Both the position numbers and the translations under genes were made by a program. The notes under the pieces were generated by a model. It was not told the DNA's origin. It worked only from the letters and a program-made list of their open reading frames with translations, and did no database searches. This document shows positions 52,938 to 62,232 of a stretch of 64,000 bases of DNA, one piece after another. Position 1 is the stretch's first letter; each line of letters opens with the position of its first letter. This stretch comes from Rhodococcus sp. W8901 (GTDB taxonomy: Bacteria > Actinomycetota > Actinomycetes > Mycobacteriales > Mycobacteriaceae), in the NCBI RefSeq assembly GCF_013348805.1, contig NZ_CP054690.1:4030001-4094000 (forward strand). The letters are read 5' to 3'.

Positions 52938-53975
52938 ATGAAAGCCGGTGTCCCCGTGACGGTCCCTCTCTCCATTCCCCTCTCGATCCTCGACCTGGCC
53001 CAGATCGGCACGGGCGAGACTGCGGGAGACAGCTTCCGGGCCAGCGTCGAGATGGCGCGGAACGCGGAGCGGTGGGGCTACAGCCGCATCTGGTACGCCG
53101 AGCACCACAACATGCCGTCGATCGCGTCGTCGGCGACGAGCGTGCTGATCGCGCACGTCGCTGCGCACACCGAGCGGATCAGGCTCGGTGCGGGCGGCAT
53201 CATGCTGCCCAACCATGCGCCGCTGACCATCGCCGAGCAGTTCGGCACGCTCGCCGAGCTGCACCCCGGCCGCATCGACCTGGGCCTGGGCCGCGCGCCG
53301 GGCAGCGACCAGCAGACCATGCGGGCGCTGCGCCGCGACCCCGGTTCGGCGGAGTCGTTCCCGCAGGACGTGCTCGAGCTGCAGGGCTACCTGACCGGGC
53401 CGTCACGGGTGCCCGGCATCGAGGCGACGCCCGGCAAGGGCACGGAGGTGCCGCTCTACATCCTGGGATCCTCGCTGTTCGGCGCCCGGCTGGCCGCCGC
53501 ACTGGGCCTGCCGTACGCGTTCGCGTCGCACTTCGCGCCCAACGCCCTGATGGACGCGATCGCGATCTACCGACGCGAATTCAGGCCGTCGGCGCAACTC
53601 GCGCAGCCGCACGTGATCGCGGCCGTCAACGTGATCGCCGCGGACACCGACGAGGAGGCGCAGCGGCTGTTCCTCGAGACCAAGCGCAAGCGGGTCGGGC
53701 TGTTCGTCGGCCGCGGCCGCACGTTCACGCCGGAGGAGGCCGACATGATCCTCGAGTCGCCCGCCGGTCAGCAGGTGCTCGCGATGGTGCGTTACTCCGC
53801 CGTCGGCACCCCGGCCACCGTGCACGACTACCTGGGCCGGTTCGCCGAACAGACCGGCGCGGACGAGCTGATGGTGGTCTCCTCGGCCAGCGAGCGCGAT
53901 GCCTGGATGCGCTCACTGGAACTGGTCGCCGACGTCACCGATCTCGCATCGCGGCAGCCCATCACAGCAGGCTGA
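52938..53975 (+). CDS. Luciferase-like (LLM) flavin-dependent oxidoreductase
   Basis: About 345 residues, a TIM-barrel LLM monooxygenase of the MsnO8/YhbW type: [88 protein letters not shown] and [31 protein letters not shown] 52926, ATG 52938 and GTG 52956 are all possible starts, and none has a clear ribosome site. It probably uses reduced FMN or F420-like flavin supplied by another protein. The substrate is unknown. Its last 14 bp overlap the convergent SRAP gene. Confidence 0.88.
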   Translation: MKAGVPVTVPLSIPLSILDLAQIGTGETAGDSFRASVEMARNAERWGYSRIWYAEHHNMPSIASSATSVLIAHVAAHTERIRLGAGGIMLPNHAPLTIAEQFGTLAELHPGRIDLGLGRAPGSDQQTMRALRRDPGSAESFPQDVLELQGYLTGPSRVPGIEATPGKGTEVPLYILGSSLFGARLAAALGLPYAFASHFAPNALMDAIAIYRREFRPSAQLAQPHVIAAVNVIAADTDEEAQRLFLETKRKRVGLFVGRGRTFTPEEADMILESPAGQQVLAMVRYSAVGTPATVHDYLGRFAEQTGADELMVVSSASERDAWMRSLELVADVTDLASRQPITAG

Positions 53976-54720
53976 TCTGCTCCCCCGCCCGGTCGCCGGT
54001 GTCGGGGTCGAGCAGGTCCGGACCGTTGTTGCGGACGCTGTTGACCTTGGTCGAGACCCGACGGATCTCGACGGCCGCGACGGACTCGAGGCTGGGCGCG
54101 ATCAGGTCGGGGTGACCGAGGCTGTCCGGATCGAGCCAGGCGTCCCAGCGATCGGGCGGCAGGATCAGCGGCATCCGGTCGTGGACGTTCGCGAGCTGGT
54201 CGACGGAATCGGTCGTGAGGATCGTGGTGCTCAGCAGCGGCGGCGACTTCGGGGCCTTCGGGTCGTGCCACACCGCCCACAGCCCCGCCATGAACAGCCG
54301 CTGCCCGTCGCCGCGGGCCATGTAGTACGGCACCTTCACGGCCTTCCCGTCCGGCGTGGGCTCGGTCTGCCACTCGTACCAGCCGTCCATCGGGACCAGG
54401 CAGCGTTTGAACCGCAGCGACGTCTTGAACGCGGCCTTCGTCGCGACGGTCTCGGAGCGGGCGTTGAACAACGGTGCGCCCTTACCCGGCTCGGTCGCGT
54501 ACGACGGGACCAGACCCCAGCGCATGCGCCGGATCCTCCGGGTCGCCGGACTGTCGGGGTCCTCGCGGTCGTGTCGGGCGACGACGGTGAGCACCTGCGT
54601 CGTGGGCGCAACATTGTAGTCGGCGGACTCGGGGCCGTCCGACTCCCCGGTCTCGTTGATCGCGTCGAGCTCCACCGCGAGCGTCGCCGGGTTCGCCGTC
54701 GTCGCGTACCTGCCGCACAT
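53962..54720 (-). CDS. SRAP/HMCES-family abasic-site protein (YedK)
   Basis: A 252-residue SOS-response-associated peptidase. The protein starts MCGRYATT from ATG 54720. Removal of Met exposes the catalytic C2, which forms a thiazolidine link with abasic sites in single-stranded DNA. Other active-site residues are visible in YNVAPTTQ (Asn), [15 protein letters not shown] (Glu) and [10 protein letters not shown] (His). It shields abasic sites at stalled forks. It corresponds to Rv3226c, divergent from aroA as in mycobacteria. Confidence 0.94.
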   Translation of the reverse strand: MCGRYATTANPATLAVELDAINETGESDGPESADYNVAPTTQVLTVVARHDREDPDSPATRRIRRMRWGLVPSYATEPGKGAPLFNARSETVATKAAFKTSLRFKRCLVPMDGWYEWQTEPTPDGKAVKVPYYMARGDGQRLFMAGLWAVWHDPKAPKSPPLLSTTILTTDSVDQLANVHDRMPLILPPDRWDAWLDPDSLGHPDLIAPSLESVAAVEIRRVSTKVNSVRNNGPDLLDPDTGDRAGEQISLL

Positions 54721-54825
54721 GTCTGCCGCACTCCTCGTCGCCGTCGACCCTGTCGGGTGTGACCGTCCGCTCCCCATGCTGGCACGGTTGCCACGCGCCG
54801 CCCACCCATAGGCGAAGATGGACGG

Positions 54826-56166
54826 GTGAGTCGTGAGAGCCTGTGGACAGCGCCCCGTGCCGAAGCCCCCGTGGATGCGTCCGTGACGCTGCCCGGATCC
54901 AAGTCGATCACCAACCGCGCCCTCATTCTCGCGGCGCTCGCCTCCGGGCCCTCCACGATCACCGGCGCGCTGCGCAGCCGCGACACCGATCTGATGATCC
55001 AGGGCCTGCAGGCCCTCGGCGTGTCGATCACCGCGACGCCCGACGCCGCGACCGGCACCACCCTGCGTGTCGTCCCCGGTCCGATGACCGGCGGCAGCAT
55101 CGACTGCGGCCTCGCCGGCACCGTGATGCGGTTCCTGCCCCCGGTCGCCGCGCTCGCCGCCGGCACGGTCGCGATCGACGGGGACGAGCAGGCCCGCACG
55201 CGGCCGCTCGGCACCATCCTCGACGCCCTGCGCGGCCTGGGTGCCGACATCGACGGGGACGCGTTGCCGTTCACCGTCCAGGGCCACAGCGGTCTGCGCG
55301 GCGGCACGGTCACGATCGACGCGTCCGGTTCGTCGCAGTTCGTGTCCGGCCTGCTGCTGTCGGCTGCCCGCTTCGACGAGGGCGTCACCGTCCGCCACCA
55401 GGGCGGTCCGCTGCCGTCGATGCCGCACATCGACATGACCGTCGAGATGCTGTGTGAGGCCGGCGTGACCGTGCTGACGCCCGGCGAGAGCGGCGACGCC
55501 CACACGTGGAAGGTACTGCCGGGCACGGTCGATCCGGTGGACTGGGTGATCGAGCCCGACCTGTCCAACGCGACGCCGTTCCTCGCCGCGGCCGCCGTCA
55601 CCGGCGGCACCGTGCGGGTGCCGTTGTGGCCGTCGCGCACCACCCAGCCGGGTGACGCGATCCGCGGCATCCTCACCGACATGGGCGCTGAGGTGAGCCT
55701 CTCGGAAGGCACCGCCGGCGTCCTCACCGTGACCGGCCCGAAGTCGTTGCGCGGCATCGACATCGACCTGCACGACATCGGCGAACTCACCCCCACGGTC
55801 GCGGCCCTCGCCGCGCTCGCGGACGGCCCGTCGGTGCTGCGCGGCATCGCGCACCTGCGTGGCCACGAGACGGACCGACTGGCCGCGCTGGCCACCGAGA
55901 TCAACAAGCTCGGCGGTGCGGTCACCGAGACCGACGACGGCCTGCGCATCGAGCCCCGGCCGCTGCACGGCGCCCAGTGGCATTCGTACGCGGACCACCG
56001 GATGGCCACGGCAGGCGCGATCGTCGGACTCGTGGTCGACGACGTCCGTATCGAGGACGTGGGCACCACCGCGAAGACCCTGCCCGGCTTCGAGAACCTC
56101 TGGGCCGCAATGCTGGACGCGGCACAATCGACGTCGGGGTCCGCCGAGCAGGGAGCACTGTCCTGA
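54826..56166 (+). CDS. aroA: 5-enolpyruvylshikimate-3-phosphate synthase
   Basis: A 446-residue EPSP synthase starting at GTG 54826. [20 protein letters not shown] is the N-terminal shikimate-phosphate site. [16 protein letters not shown] replaces the glyphosate-loop LGNAGTAMRPL of class [19 protein letters not shown] and the C-terminal [15 protein letters not shown] complete the active site. It adds phosphoenolpyruvate to shikimate-3-phosphate in aromatic amino acid synthesis. It is followed by rsgA in an overlap of 4 bp (CTGA), the same pairing as Rv3227-Rv3228. Confidence 0.96.
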   Translation: MSRESLWTAPRAEAPVDASVTLPGSKSITNRALILAALASGPSTITGALRSRDTDLMIQGLQALGVSITATPDAATGTTLRVVPGPMTGGSIDCGLAGTVMRFLPPVAALAAGTVAIDGDEQARTRPLGTILDALRGLGADIDGDALPFTVQGHSGLRGGTVTIDASGSSQFVSGLLLSAARFDEGVTVRHQGGPLPSMPHIDMTVEMLCEAGVTVLTPGESGDAHTWKVLPGTVDPVDWVIEPDLSNATPFLAAAAVTGGTVRVPLWPSRTTQPGDAIRGILTDMGAEVSLSEGTAGVLTVTGPKSLRGIDIDLHDIGELTPTVAALAALADGPSVLRGIAHLRGHETDRLAALATEINKLGGAVTETDDGLRIEPRPLHGAQWHSYADHRMATAGAIVGLVVDDVRIEDVGTTAKTLPGFENLWAAMLDAAQSTSGSAEQGALS

Positions 56167-57155
56167 GCCGCCGGCAGTACGACGAGTCCGACGTCCGGAT
56201 CCGCCCGGGCAAGGGCACCCGCCCGCGGACCAAGACCCGGCCGGAGCACGCCAGCGCCGAGGAAGCCATGGTGGTCTCCGTCGACCGCGGCCGGTGGGGA
56301 TGCGTGCTCGACGGCGATCCGGACCGGCCGGTGGTCACGATGCGGGCCCGCGAACTGGGCCGCACGCCGATCGTCGTCGGCGATCAGGTGAGCGTCGTCG
56401 GCGACCTGTCGGGCAAGCCGGACACCCTCGCCCGCATCGTGCGCGTGGCCGAACGCAAGACCGTCCTGCGGCGCACTGCCGACGACACCGACCCGTACGA
56501 GCGGATCGTCGTCGCGAACGCGGCGCAGCTGCTGATCGTTGTCGCGCTGGCCGATCCGCCGCCGCGCACCGGTTTCGTCGAGCGGGCTCTCGTCGCCGCG
56601 TACGTCGGCGGCCTGAAACCGATCCTGTGCCTCACCAAGAGCGACCTGGCCACGCCCGACGAGTTCGCCGCGACGTTCGCCGACCTGGACATCCCGGTCG
56701 TCGTGGCCGGGCGGGACGATCCGATCGAACCGGTGACGGAGATCCTCACGGGCAAGGTGACGGCGCTCATCGGTCACTCCGGCGTCGGGAAGTCGACCAT
56801 GGTCAATCGCCTCGTCCCGGACGCGGATCGGGCGACGGGCGTCGTTTCCGGCGTCGGCAAGGGCCGGCACACGTCGACGCAGTCGGTGGCGCTGCCCCTG
56901 CCCAGCGGCGGCTGGGTGGTCGACACCCCCGGCATCCGGTCGTTCGGCCTCGCGCACATCTCCCCCGAGAACGTCGTCAGCGCGTTCACCGATCTCGCGG
57001 CCGCCGCCGAGGACTGCCCTCGCGGCTGCACCCACCTGGGTCCCCCGGCCGACCCCGAATGCACGCTGGACAAGCTCACCGGCAAGTCCGCGGGCCGCGT
57101 CGAGGCGGTGCGCCACCTGCTCGTCGCGCTGATGACGAACGAGTCCTGGGCTTGA
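56163..57155 (+). CDS. rsgA: RsgA, ribosome small-subunit GTPase (housekeeping copy)
   Basis: The frame from CTG 56163 codes 330 residues beginning (M/L)[21 protein letters not shown], an N-terminus I recall as conserved in Rv3228, also 330 residues. No ATG, GTG or TTG lies near this point, whereas AGGGAG sits seven bases upstream of the CTG, so CTG is the likely start, overlapping the aroA stop as CTGA. The order is OB fold (about 30-100), LTKSD (G4), GHSGVGKST (P-loop), GKGRHTST (G2), DTPGIRSFG (G3) and the zinc knuckle [16 protein letters not shown]. It checks late 30S assembly. A diverged paralogue lies at 15270-16370. Confidence 0.93.
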   Translation: MSRRQYDESDVRIRPGKGTRPRTKTRPEHASAEEAMVVSVDRGRWGCVLDGDPDRPVVTMRARELGRTPIVVGDQVSVVGDLSGKPDTLARIVRVAERKTVLRRTADDTDPYERIVVANAAQLLIVVALADPPPRTGFVERALVAAYVGGLKPILCLTKSDLATPDEFAATFADLDIPVVVAGRDDPIEPVTEILTGKVTALIGHSGVGKSTMVNRLVPDADRATGVVSGVGKGRHTSTQSVALPLPSGGWVVDTPGIRSFGLAHISPENVVSAFTDLAAAAEDCPRGCTHLGPPADPECTLDKLTGKSAGRVEAVRHLLVALMTNESWA

Positions 57156-57162
57156 GAAGCGC

Positions 57163-57552
57163 CTACGACGCCGACGCCCCCTGCGCCCGCGCCGCGAGGA
57201 CGCGGTACTCGTCCTCGGTGATGGCCCCGGAGTCGAGGAGCGACCGCGCCGTGGCCAGCTGCTCGTCCGTCGATGTCCCGGCCACATCCCTGATGTACTC
57301 GGTCTCGGCCTGCAGGTACTGCCGTTCGGCCACTGCCGCGCGCTCCGCCATGGCCGGGCCCCGAACGATCAGGTACACGCAGGCCGCGATGACCGGCAGG
57401 ACGAACAGCAGGAATACCCACAGCGCCTTCGTCCATCCCGACATGCGATGGTCCCGAAACAGGTCGGCGAAGATCATGAAGAGAACCATCAGGTACGCCG
57501 CGAACGCGAAACATGCGAAGACCAGCCAGAAGTAGTCCCAGAATGAGTCCAT
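57163..57552 (-). CDS. PLDc_N and SHOCT domain membrane protein
   Basis: A 129-residue protein from ATG 57552. Two membrane helices (YFWLVFACFAFAAYLMVLFMIFA and KALWVFLLFVLPVIAACVYLIV) form a PLDc_N-like domain. A short charged linker leads to a C-terminal SHOCT motif (QLATARSLLDSGAITEDEYRVLAARA), a small helical hairpin usually found at protein ends and thought to aid oligomerisation. Function is unknown. It ends 7 bp from the convergent rsgA stop. Confidence 0.85.
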   Translation of the reverse strand: MDSFWDYFWLVFACFAFAAYLMVLFMIFADLFRDHRMSGWTKALWVFLLFVLPVIAACVYLIVRGPAMAERAAVAERQYLQAETEYIRDVAGTSTDEQLATARSLLDSGAITEDEYRVLAARAQGASAS

Positions 57553-57643
57553 TGTCCGCTCCGTTCACGAGACGATGTCGAACAGGCTCTCCGTCACCAC
57601 TCTCCCACCGCGGGTGACCCACGGTCCAGGAAACGGTCCACAA

Positions 57644-57686
57644 TACCGCTGTGGCCCGCACCGATTCGGTGCGGGCCACAGCGGTA
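57644..57686 (-). terminator. Terminator downstream of the first desaturase gene
   Basis: A perfect 20-bp stem (57644-57663 / 57667-57686) with loop ATT, 21 bases after the desaturase stop on the minus strand, followed on that strand by TTGTGG. The other side faces the upstream end of the PLDc_N/SHOCT gene. Confidence 0.88.
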
Positions 57687-57707
57687 GTCCGGGTCGGAGA
57701 GCGATCT

Positions 57708-58946
57708 CTAGCGCGACAGCAGCGCGCGCAGGCCGCGACGCTTCCTCGACGCCTTGATGGCCGAGTGCAGTCCGCGACGGCGACCGGTGAGCGGGTCGAC
57801 GGTGGGGACGGCGTTGCCGCCGAACTTGCGCTCCGACGCCGTCTCGGGCGCGTCATCGGACGTGTCCTTGAGGTACTTGTTCGGCAGCGACAGCTTGGCG
57901 ATGGTGCGCCACGACTTGAGGTACTGCACCGGCAGCGGGCCGGTGGTGTACGGGAGGTCGTACTTCTCGCACAGCGCCCGCACCTTGACCGCGATCTCGG
58001 CGTACCGGTTGGACGGCAGGTCCGGGTAGATGTGGTGCTCGATCTGGTAGCTGAGGTTGCCGGTCATGAAGTCCATGACGGGACCGCCGGAGATGTTGGC
58101 GCTGCCGAGCATCTGCCGCAGGTACCACTCGGCCTTCGTCTCCTTGTCGACGTCGGCCTTCGTGAACTTCTCGGCGCCGTCAGGGAAGTGCCCGCAGAAG
58201 ATCACCGCGTTGGTCCACAGGTTGCGGATGACGCCGGCCGTGAGGTTCGCGGTGAGGGTCGTCTTCCATGCCTTCCCGGTGAGGGCCGGGTAGATCACGT
58301 AGTCCTTGACGGCCTGCTTGGCGATCTTGGCGCCGACCTCTTTCGCGTTCCGCTTGGTGAGCTCGCGGTCGTCGCGTCCGGCCGCGACCTTCCCGAGCTC
58401 GAGCAGCTGGATCGCGATGCCGTACTCGAACAGGAGCGCGAGGATCGCGTTGTACGCGAGGTTGCCGTAGTTGAACGGCTTCCAGCGCTGGTCACGGGTG
58501 ACGCGCAGCAGGCCGTAGCCCACGTCGTCGTCCATGCCCAGGATGTTCGTGTACTTGTGGTGCAGGTAGTTGTGGGTCTGCTTCCAGTGCGCCGACGGGT
58601 CGGCGTTGTCCCACTCCCAGCTCGAGGAGTGGACTTCCGGATCGTTCATCCAGTCCCACTGCCCGTGCATCACGTTGTGCCCGAGCTCCATGTTCTCGAT
58701 GATCTTCGCGACGCCCAGCATGCCGGCACCGAGCACCCACAGGGGACGCTTGCGGCTGCCGAACAACACTGCGCGCCCGCCGATCTCGAGTCCACGCTGC
58801 AGTCGGATGGTATTACGGATGTAGCGCGCATCGCGCTCGCCACGGGAGTCCTCGACATCGCGACGGATCGCGTCGAGTTCGCGACCGAGCGCCTCGACGT
58901 CCGCATCCGTCAGATGCGCGTACTCCTTGATGTCGGTAATCGCCAC
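57708..58946 (-). CDS. desA3: Membrane acyl-CoA delta-9 desaturase, copy 1 (DesA3-like)
   Basis: A 412-residue membrane desaturase. The three histidine boxes are HNVMHGQWDW, HNYLHHKYTN and QIEHHIYPDLPSNRY. The start is GTG 58946 (VAITDIKEYAHLTDADVEALG), giving the same N-terminus as copy 2. It has no good ribosome site, but a TACGGT hexamer ends seven bases before the GTG, so it may be leaderless. A CGTAAGTTACG palindrome lies 14 bp upstream of the start. It would desaturate stearoyl-CoA to oleoyl-CoA with electrons from the reductase at 60411-61526, as DesA3 (Rv3229c) does with Rv3230c. Confidence 0.92.
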   Translation of the reverse strand: MAITDIKEYAHLTDADVEALGRELDAIRRDVEDSRGERDARYIRNTIRLQRGLEIGGRAVLFGSRKRPLWVLGAGMLGVAKIIENMELGHNVMHGQWDWMNDPEVHSSSWEWDNADPSAHWKQTHNYLHHKYTNILGMDDDVGYGLLRVTRDQRWKPFNYGNLAYNAILALLFEYGIAIQLLELGKVAAGRDDRELTKRNAKEVGAKIAKQAVKDYVIYPALTGKAWKTTLTANLTAGVIRNLWTNAVIFCGHFPDGAEKFTKADVDKETKAEWYLRQMLGSANISGGPVMDFMTGNLSYQIEHHIYPDLPSNRYAEIAVKVRALCEKYDLPYTTGPLPVQYLKSWRTIAKLSLPNKYLKDTSDDAPETASERKFGGNAVPTVDPLTGRRRGLHSAIKASRKRRGLRALLSR

Positions 58947-58960
58947 GAGGCCTACCGTAC

Positions 58961-58971
58961 CGTAAGTTACG
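58961..58971. promoter_or_regulatory. Shared palindromic operator, desaturase copy 1
   Basis: CGTAAGTTACG, an 11-bp near-perfect palindrome, 14 bp upstream of the GTG. Outer CCTAC (58951-58955) and GTAGG (58977-58981) extend the symmetry. The same 11 bases recur before the reductase gene. Confidence 0.7.
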
Positions 58972-59013
58972 AGACCGTAGGTTAACGCGAAGTGACTGTG
59001 AGGTAGATCACTT

Positions 59014-60267
59014 TCATCGCCTTGCGCGACGCCGCCCCACCCGCGCCTCGGCATGAGCACGCAGCGCCGACAGCAGGCCACGGTGCTGCCCGGTCTCCTC
59101 GTCGACCCGCAGCGCCTCGGCGATCCGCGAGCCGCTGAGCCGGAACTTGTGCTCCGACGACGTCTCCGGTGCATCGTCCGATGTCCGCTTGAGGAAACGA
59201 TCCGGCAACGCGAGCTTGTGGATCGTGCGCAGTGCCAGGAGGTACTGACGGCTGAGCGGACCGGAGGTGTACGGCAGGTCGTACTTGTTGCACAGCGCCC
59301 GCACCCGCACCGCGATCTCGGAGTACCGGTTGGACGGCAGGTCCGGGAACAGGTGATGTTCGATCTGATAGCTCAGGTTGCCGGTCATGAACGCCATCAC
59401 CGGACCGGCGTCGATGTTGGCGCTGCCGAGCATCTGCCTCAGGTACCACTGCGCCCGCGTCTCGTTCTCGAACTGTTCGACGGTGAACTTCTCGGCGCCG
59501 TCCGGGAAGTGCCCGCAGAAGATCACCGCGTACGCCCACAAGTTGCGCAGGAAGTTCGCGGTCGTGTTCGCGGCAAGGGTGTGCTTCCACGCCCGACCCG
59601 TCAGCGCGGGGAACAGCACGAAATCCTTGCCGACCTGACGGACGATCTTGACCGCGAACTGCTTGTTCGGTCCCGAATTCCAATGCTTGGGGTCGACGCC
59701 CTCGAGTTCCTTCTGCGCCGACAGGTCGTGCAGCGCAATGCCCCACTCGAACGTCGCCGCCAGGATCACGTTCGCGATCGGCTGCAGCAGGTTGATCGGG
59801 CGCCACTTCTCGTCGCGCGTCATCCGGAGGATGCCGAATCCCACGTCGTCGTCCATGCCCACGATGTTGGTGTACGTGTGGTGGGTGTAGTTGTGTGCGC
59901 GCTTCCAGTGTTCCGAGGGACCCGTCATGTCCCACTCCCACGTCGTGGAGTGGATCTCCGGATCGTTCATCCAGTCCCACTGGCCGTGGGTGACGTTGTG
60001 CCCGAGTTCCATGTTCTCGATGCACTTGGCGAGCGTGAGCAGCGTCGTCCCCACCACCCAGGCCGGCCGATGACGGCTGCCGAACAGGACCGCCCGTCCG
60101 CCCAGCTCGAGGGAACGCTGCAGCCGGATCGTGCTCCGAATGTAGCGGGCATCCCGTACGCCCCGAGACTCCTCGACATCGCGACGAATCGCATCCAATT
60201 CTCGCCCGAGGGCTTCGATATCGGCGTCGGTGAGGTGGGCGAACTCTTTGATGTCCGTGATGGCCAC
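59014..60267 (-). CDS. Membrane acyl-CoA desaturase, copy 2
   Basis: A 417-residue paralogue of the preceding gene, with histidine boxes HNVTHGQWDW, HNYTHHTYTN and QIEHHLFPDLPSNRY. Start GTG 60267 has GGAGG six bases upstream and a TATATA-containing box further up (about 60283-60290), so it has a conventional promoter and ribosome site, unlike copy 1. It also lacks the CGTAAGTTACG palindrome. The gap of 67 bp to copy 1 contains that operator. The copies share the N-terminal AITDIKE(Y/F)AHLTDAD segment and most of the fold, indicating tandem duplication followed by regulatory divergence. Confidence 0.92.
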   Translation of the reverse strand: MAITDIKEFAHLTDADIEALGRELDAIRRDVEESRGVRDARYIRSTIRLQRSLELGGRAVLFGSRHRPAWVVGTTLLTLAKCIENMELGHNVTHGQWDWMNDPEIHSTTWEWDMTGPSEHWKRAHNYTHHTYTNIVGMDDDVGFGILRMTRDEKWRPINLLQPIANVILAATFEWGIALHDLSAQKELEGVDPKHWNSGPNKQFAVKIVRQVGKDFVLFPALTGRAWKHTLAANTTANFLRNLWAYAVIFCGHFPDGAEKFTVEQFENETRAQWYLRQMLGSANIDAGPVMAFMTGNLSYQIEHHLFPDLPSNRYSEIAVRVRALCNKYDLPYTSGPLSRQYLLALRTIHKLALPDRFLKRTSDDAPETSSEHKFRLSGSRIAEALRVDEETGQHRGLLSALRAHAEARVGRRRARR

Positions 60268-60410
60268 CGAGGTCCTCCGTTGGATATATAGATCAGATCA
60301 CCGGCGTCGGCCATCGACGCAAGGCACTGGGTACCGCACAGGCACTGGGTACAACGATACGGGAAACCGGACACCTGTCGGCCCGGCTGCCGTCCGGATC
60401 ACACGAGACC

Positions 60411-61526
60411 TCAGACCTCGAGCGTGCAATCGCCGGCCGCGGCCGAGATGCAGGTCTGGATGCGCTCCCCCTCGGCATGTTCCTTACCGTTGCGCAGGTC
60501 CACGGCGTGACCCGATGCGAGCGGGACCACGCAGGTCTGGCAGATACCCATGCGGCAGCCGAACGGCATCAGCACGCCGGCCTTCTCGCCCGCCTCGAGC
60601 AGTGTGGTGGCGCCGTCCACCTCGATCGACTTCTCCGACCGGTCGAACGTGACGGTGCCGCCCTCGCCGGACAGATCGGCCCGGGACACGGCGAACCGCT
60701 CCAGGTGCAGGTTCGGCGTGATGCCCTCCTGCTCCCAGGTCTTCTCGATGTCGTCGAGCATCCCGAGGGGCCCACACGCCCACGTCTGTCGCTCGCGCCA
60801 GTCCGGGCACACCTCGTCCAGCTCGGACAGCGCGAACTTGCCCTCGGACCGCGTGTGCCGGACGTGGCAACCGAACGACGGGTAGTCCTTCTGCAGCTCC
60901 GCGAGCTCGTCGCCGAACATGACCGCGTCCTCGGTGGGTGCCGAGTGGATGTGGACGACGTCGGGCAGTTCCCCGCGCCGGCTCATCGTCCGCAGCATCG
61001 ACATCACCGGGGTGATGCCACTGCCCGCGGTGAGGAACAGGATCTTCTCCGGCGGCGGCTCCGGCAACGCGAAGTTTCCGGTCGGCGCGGCCAGGCGCAC
61101 GATCGTCCCCGACGGCACACCCGTCACCAGGTGACTCGACAGGAAGCCCTCGGGCATCGCCTTCACGGTGATCGAGATCAGCTTGTGGTCGACATTGGGA
61201 GCCGACGTGAGCGAGTAGGACCGCCAGTGCCACCGTCCGTCAACGTGGATGCCGATGCCGACGTACTGACCGGGCTGGTATGCGAAGTCGAAGCCCCACC
61301 CCGGCTTGATCACCAGCGTCGCCGAATCGGCCGTCTCGGGCCGGACCTCGACGATGCGTCCGCGCAGTTCACGCGCGGACCACAAGGGGTTCACCAGGTG
61401 CAGGTAGTCGTCGGGAAGCAACGGCGTGGTCAACCGGGTGACGGCACCGCGCACCACGTTCGCCACGGACCGGTTCGAGCCTGCGACCCTTGCCGCCGGC
61501 GCCTCGATCCAGCTCTTCAGTCCCAT
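60411..61526 (-). CDS. Flavin / 2Fe-2S ferredoxin reductase for the desaturase
   Basis: A 371-residue reductase. ATG 61526 ([10 protein letters not shown]) has GGAGG four bases upstream; ATG 61571 in the same frame would be leaderless. The order is FAD domain [13 protein letters not shown](P)H domain [19 protein letters not shown] and [11 protein letters not shown], then a C-terminal plant-type 2Fe-2S domain [14 protein letters not shown] with a later Cys (QTCISAA). It passes electrons from NADPH to the membrane desaturase. It is the equivalent of Rv3230c. The 143 bp between it and copy 2 hold the copy 2 promoter. Confidence 0.93.
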   Translation of the reverse strand: MGLKSWIEAPAARVAGSNRSVANVVRGAVTRLTTPLLPDDYLHLVNPLWSARELRGRIVEVRPETADSATLVIKPGWGFDFAYQPGQYVGIGIHVDGRWHWRSYSLTSAPNVDHKLISITVKAMPEGFLSSHLVTGVPSGTIVRLAAPTGNFALPEPPPEKILFLTAGSGITPVMSMLRTMSRRGELPDVVHIHSAPTEDAVMFGDELAELQKDYPSFGCHVRHTRSEGKFALSELDEVCPDWRERQTWACGPLGMLDDIEKTWEQEGITPNLHLERFAVSRADLSGEGGTVTFDRSEKSIEVDGATTLLEAGEKAGVLMPFGCRMGICQTCVVPLASGHAVDLRNGKEHAEGERIQTCISAAAGDCTLEV

Positions 61527-61584
61527 CCGACCTCCATCTCGCACTTCGAGCGTACGGCCAGCGTAGGGCATGAGGCTACGGTGG

Positions 61585-61595
61585 CGTAAGTTACG
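61585..61595. promoter_or_regulatory. Shared palindromic operator, reductase gene
   Basis: CGTAAGTTACG again, 13 bp before ATG 61571. The bases between operator and start (minus strand CCACCGTAGCCTC) align with those of desaturase copy 1 (GTACGGTAGGCCTC), so the two promoters are related beyond the palindrome. Confidence 0.7.
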
Positions 61596-61644
61596 GCCGA
61601 GTAGTAAGGCGCGCTAACGACTCGTCGGGCGGGTCCGCCGCCGG

Positions 61645-62187
61645 TCAGAGTAGCTCGAGCAGGAACGGCAACTCCTGCGTCGCGTACCACGCGAGCTCGT
61701 GATCCTCTGCGTCGCCGAGCACGAACTCCGCGTCCGGGTCGCCGAGATCGGCAGCGTCGACCACCTGCGCGGCCTTCGCGATGTCGGACTCCGCCTCCGC
61801 CAGATCGACGTGCACCGACGCGACCTGGGACAGCGTGAGAACGTCGGCCAGACGGACCACCGCGTCGTCGAGATCGGGGCGCAGCTTGACGTCGTCGACG
61901 TCGGCCGCGATCACCGCGCGGCGCGACATGGGCGCGACCTCGCCAGCCTCGCCGCCGTCACCGCCCTCGCGCTCGTCCTCGTCCGGCGTGGCGGCCGCGA
62001 TCAACCGCAGCGATGCCCGCGCGGCCTCCGCCATCGCCACCTCGGCGAGCTCCTCGTCGTCGCCGGAGTTGTACGCCTCCCGCAGTGCCGGCGTGACCGC
62101 GAACGCGGTCCGGCTCACCGGGGAGAACTCCCGCTCGGCAACCAGTTGCCGCAGCATCGGGATGGTCGCGGGAATGTAGACCCTCAC
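61645..62187 (-). CDS. Conserved actinobacterial protein (Rv3231c/DUF6912-like)
   Basis: A 180-residue protein starting at GTG 62187, with GGAGG six bases upstream. It begins MRVYIPATIPMLRQLVAEREF, typical of a small family found beside the desaturase-reductase genes in mycobacteria. An acidic, low-complexity stretch (TPDEDEREGGDGGEAGEV) divides it in two. SVHVDLAEAESDIAKAAQVVDAADLGDPDAEFVLGDAEDHELAWYATQELPFLLELL forms the conserved C-terminus. No catalytic motif is visible; the function is unknown. Confidence 0.8.
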   Translation of the reverse strand: MRVYIPATIPMLRQLVAEREFSPVSRTAFAVTPALREAYNSGDDEELAEVAMAEAARASLRLIAAATPDEDEREGGDGGEAGEVAPMSRRAVIAADVDDVKLRPDLDDAVVRLADVLTLSQVASVHVDLAEAESDIAKAAQVVDAADLGDPDAEFVLGDAEDHELAWYATQELPFLLELL

Positions 62188-62232
62188 GCCCGACCTCCGG
62201 TCACTTGCGTCCGTACCGACCGCGATTCCGAC

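Noticed and set aside
55977-56162. Longer rsgA frame starting inside aroA
   Set aside because: The added residues are the out-of-frame reading of aroA, and the conserved N-terminus begins at 56163.
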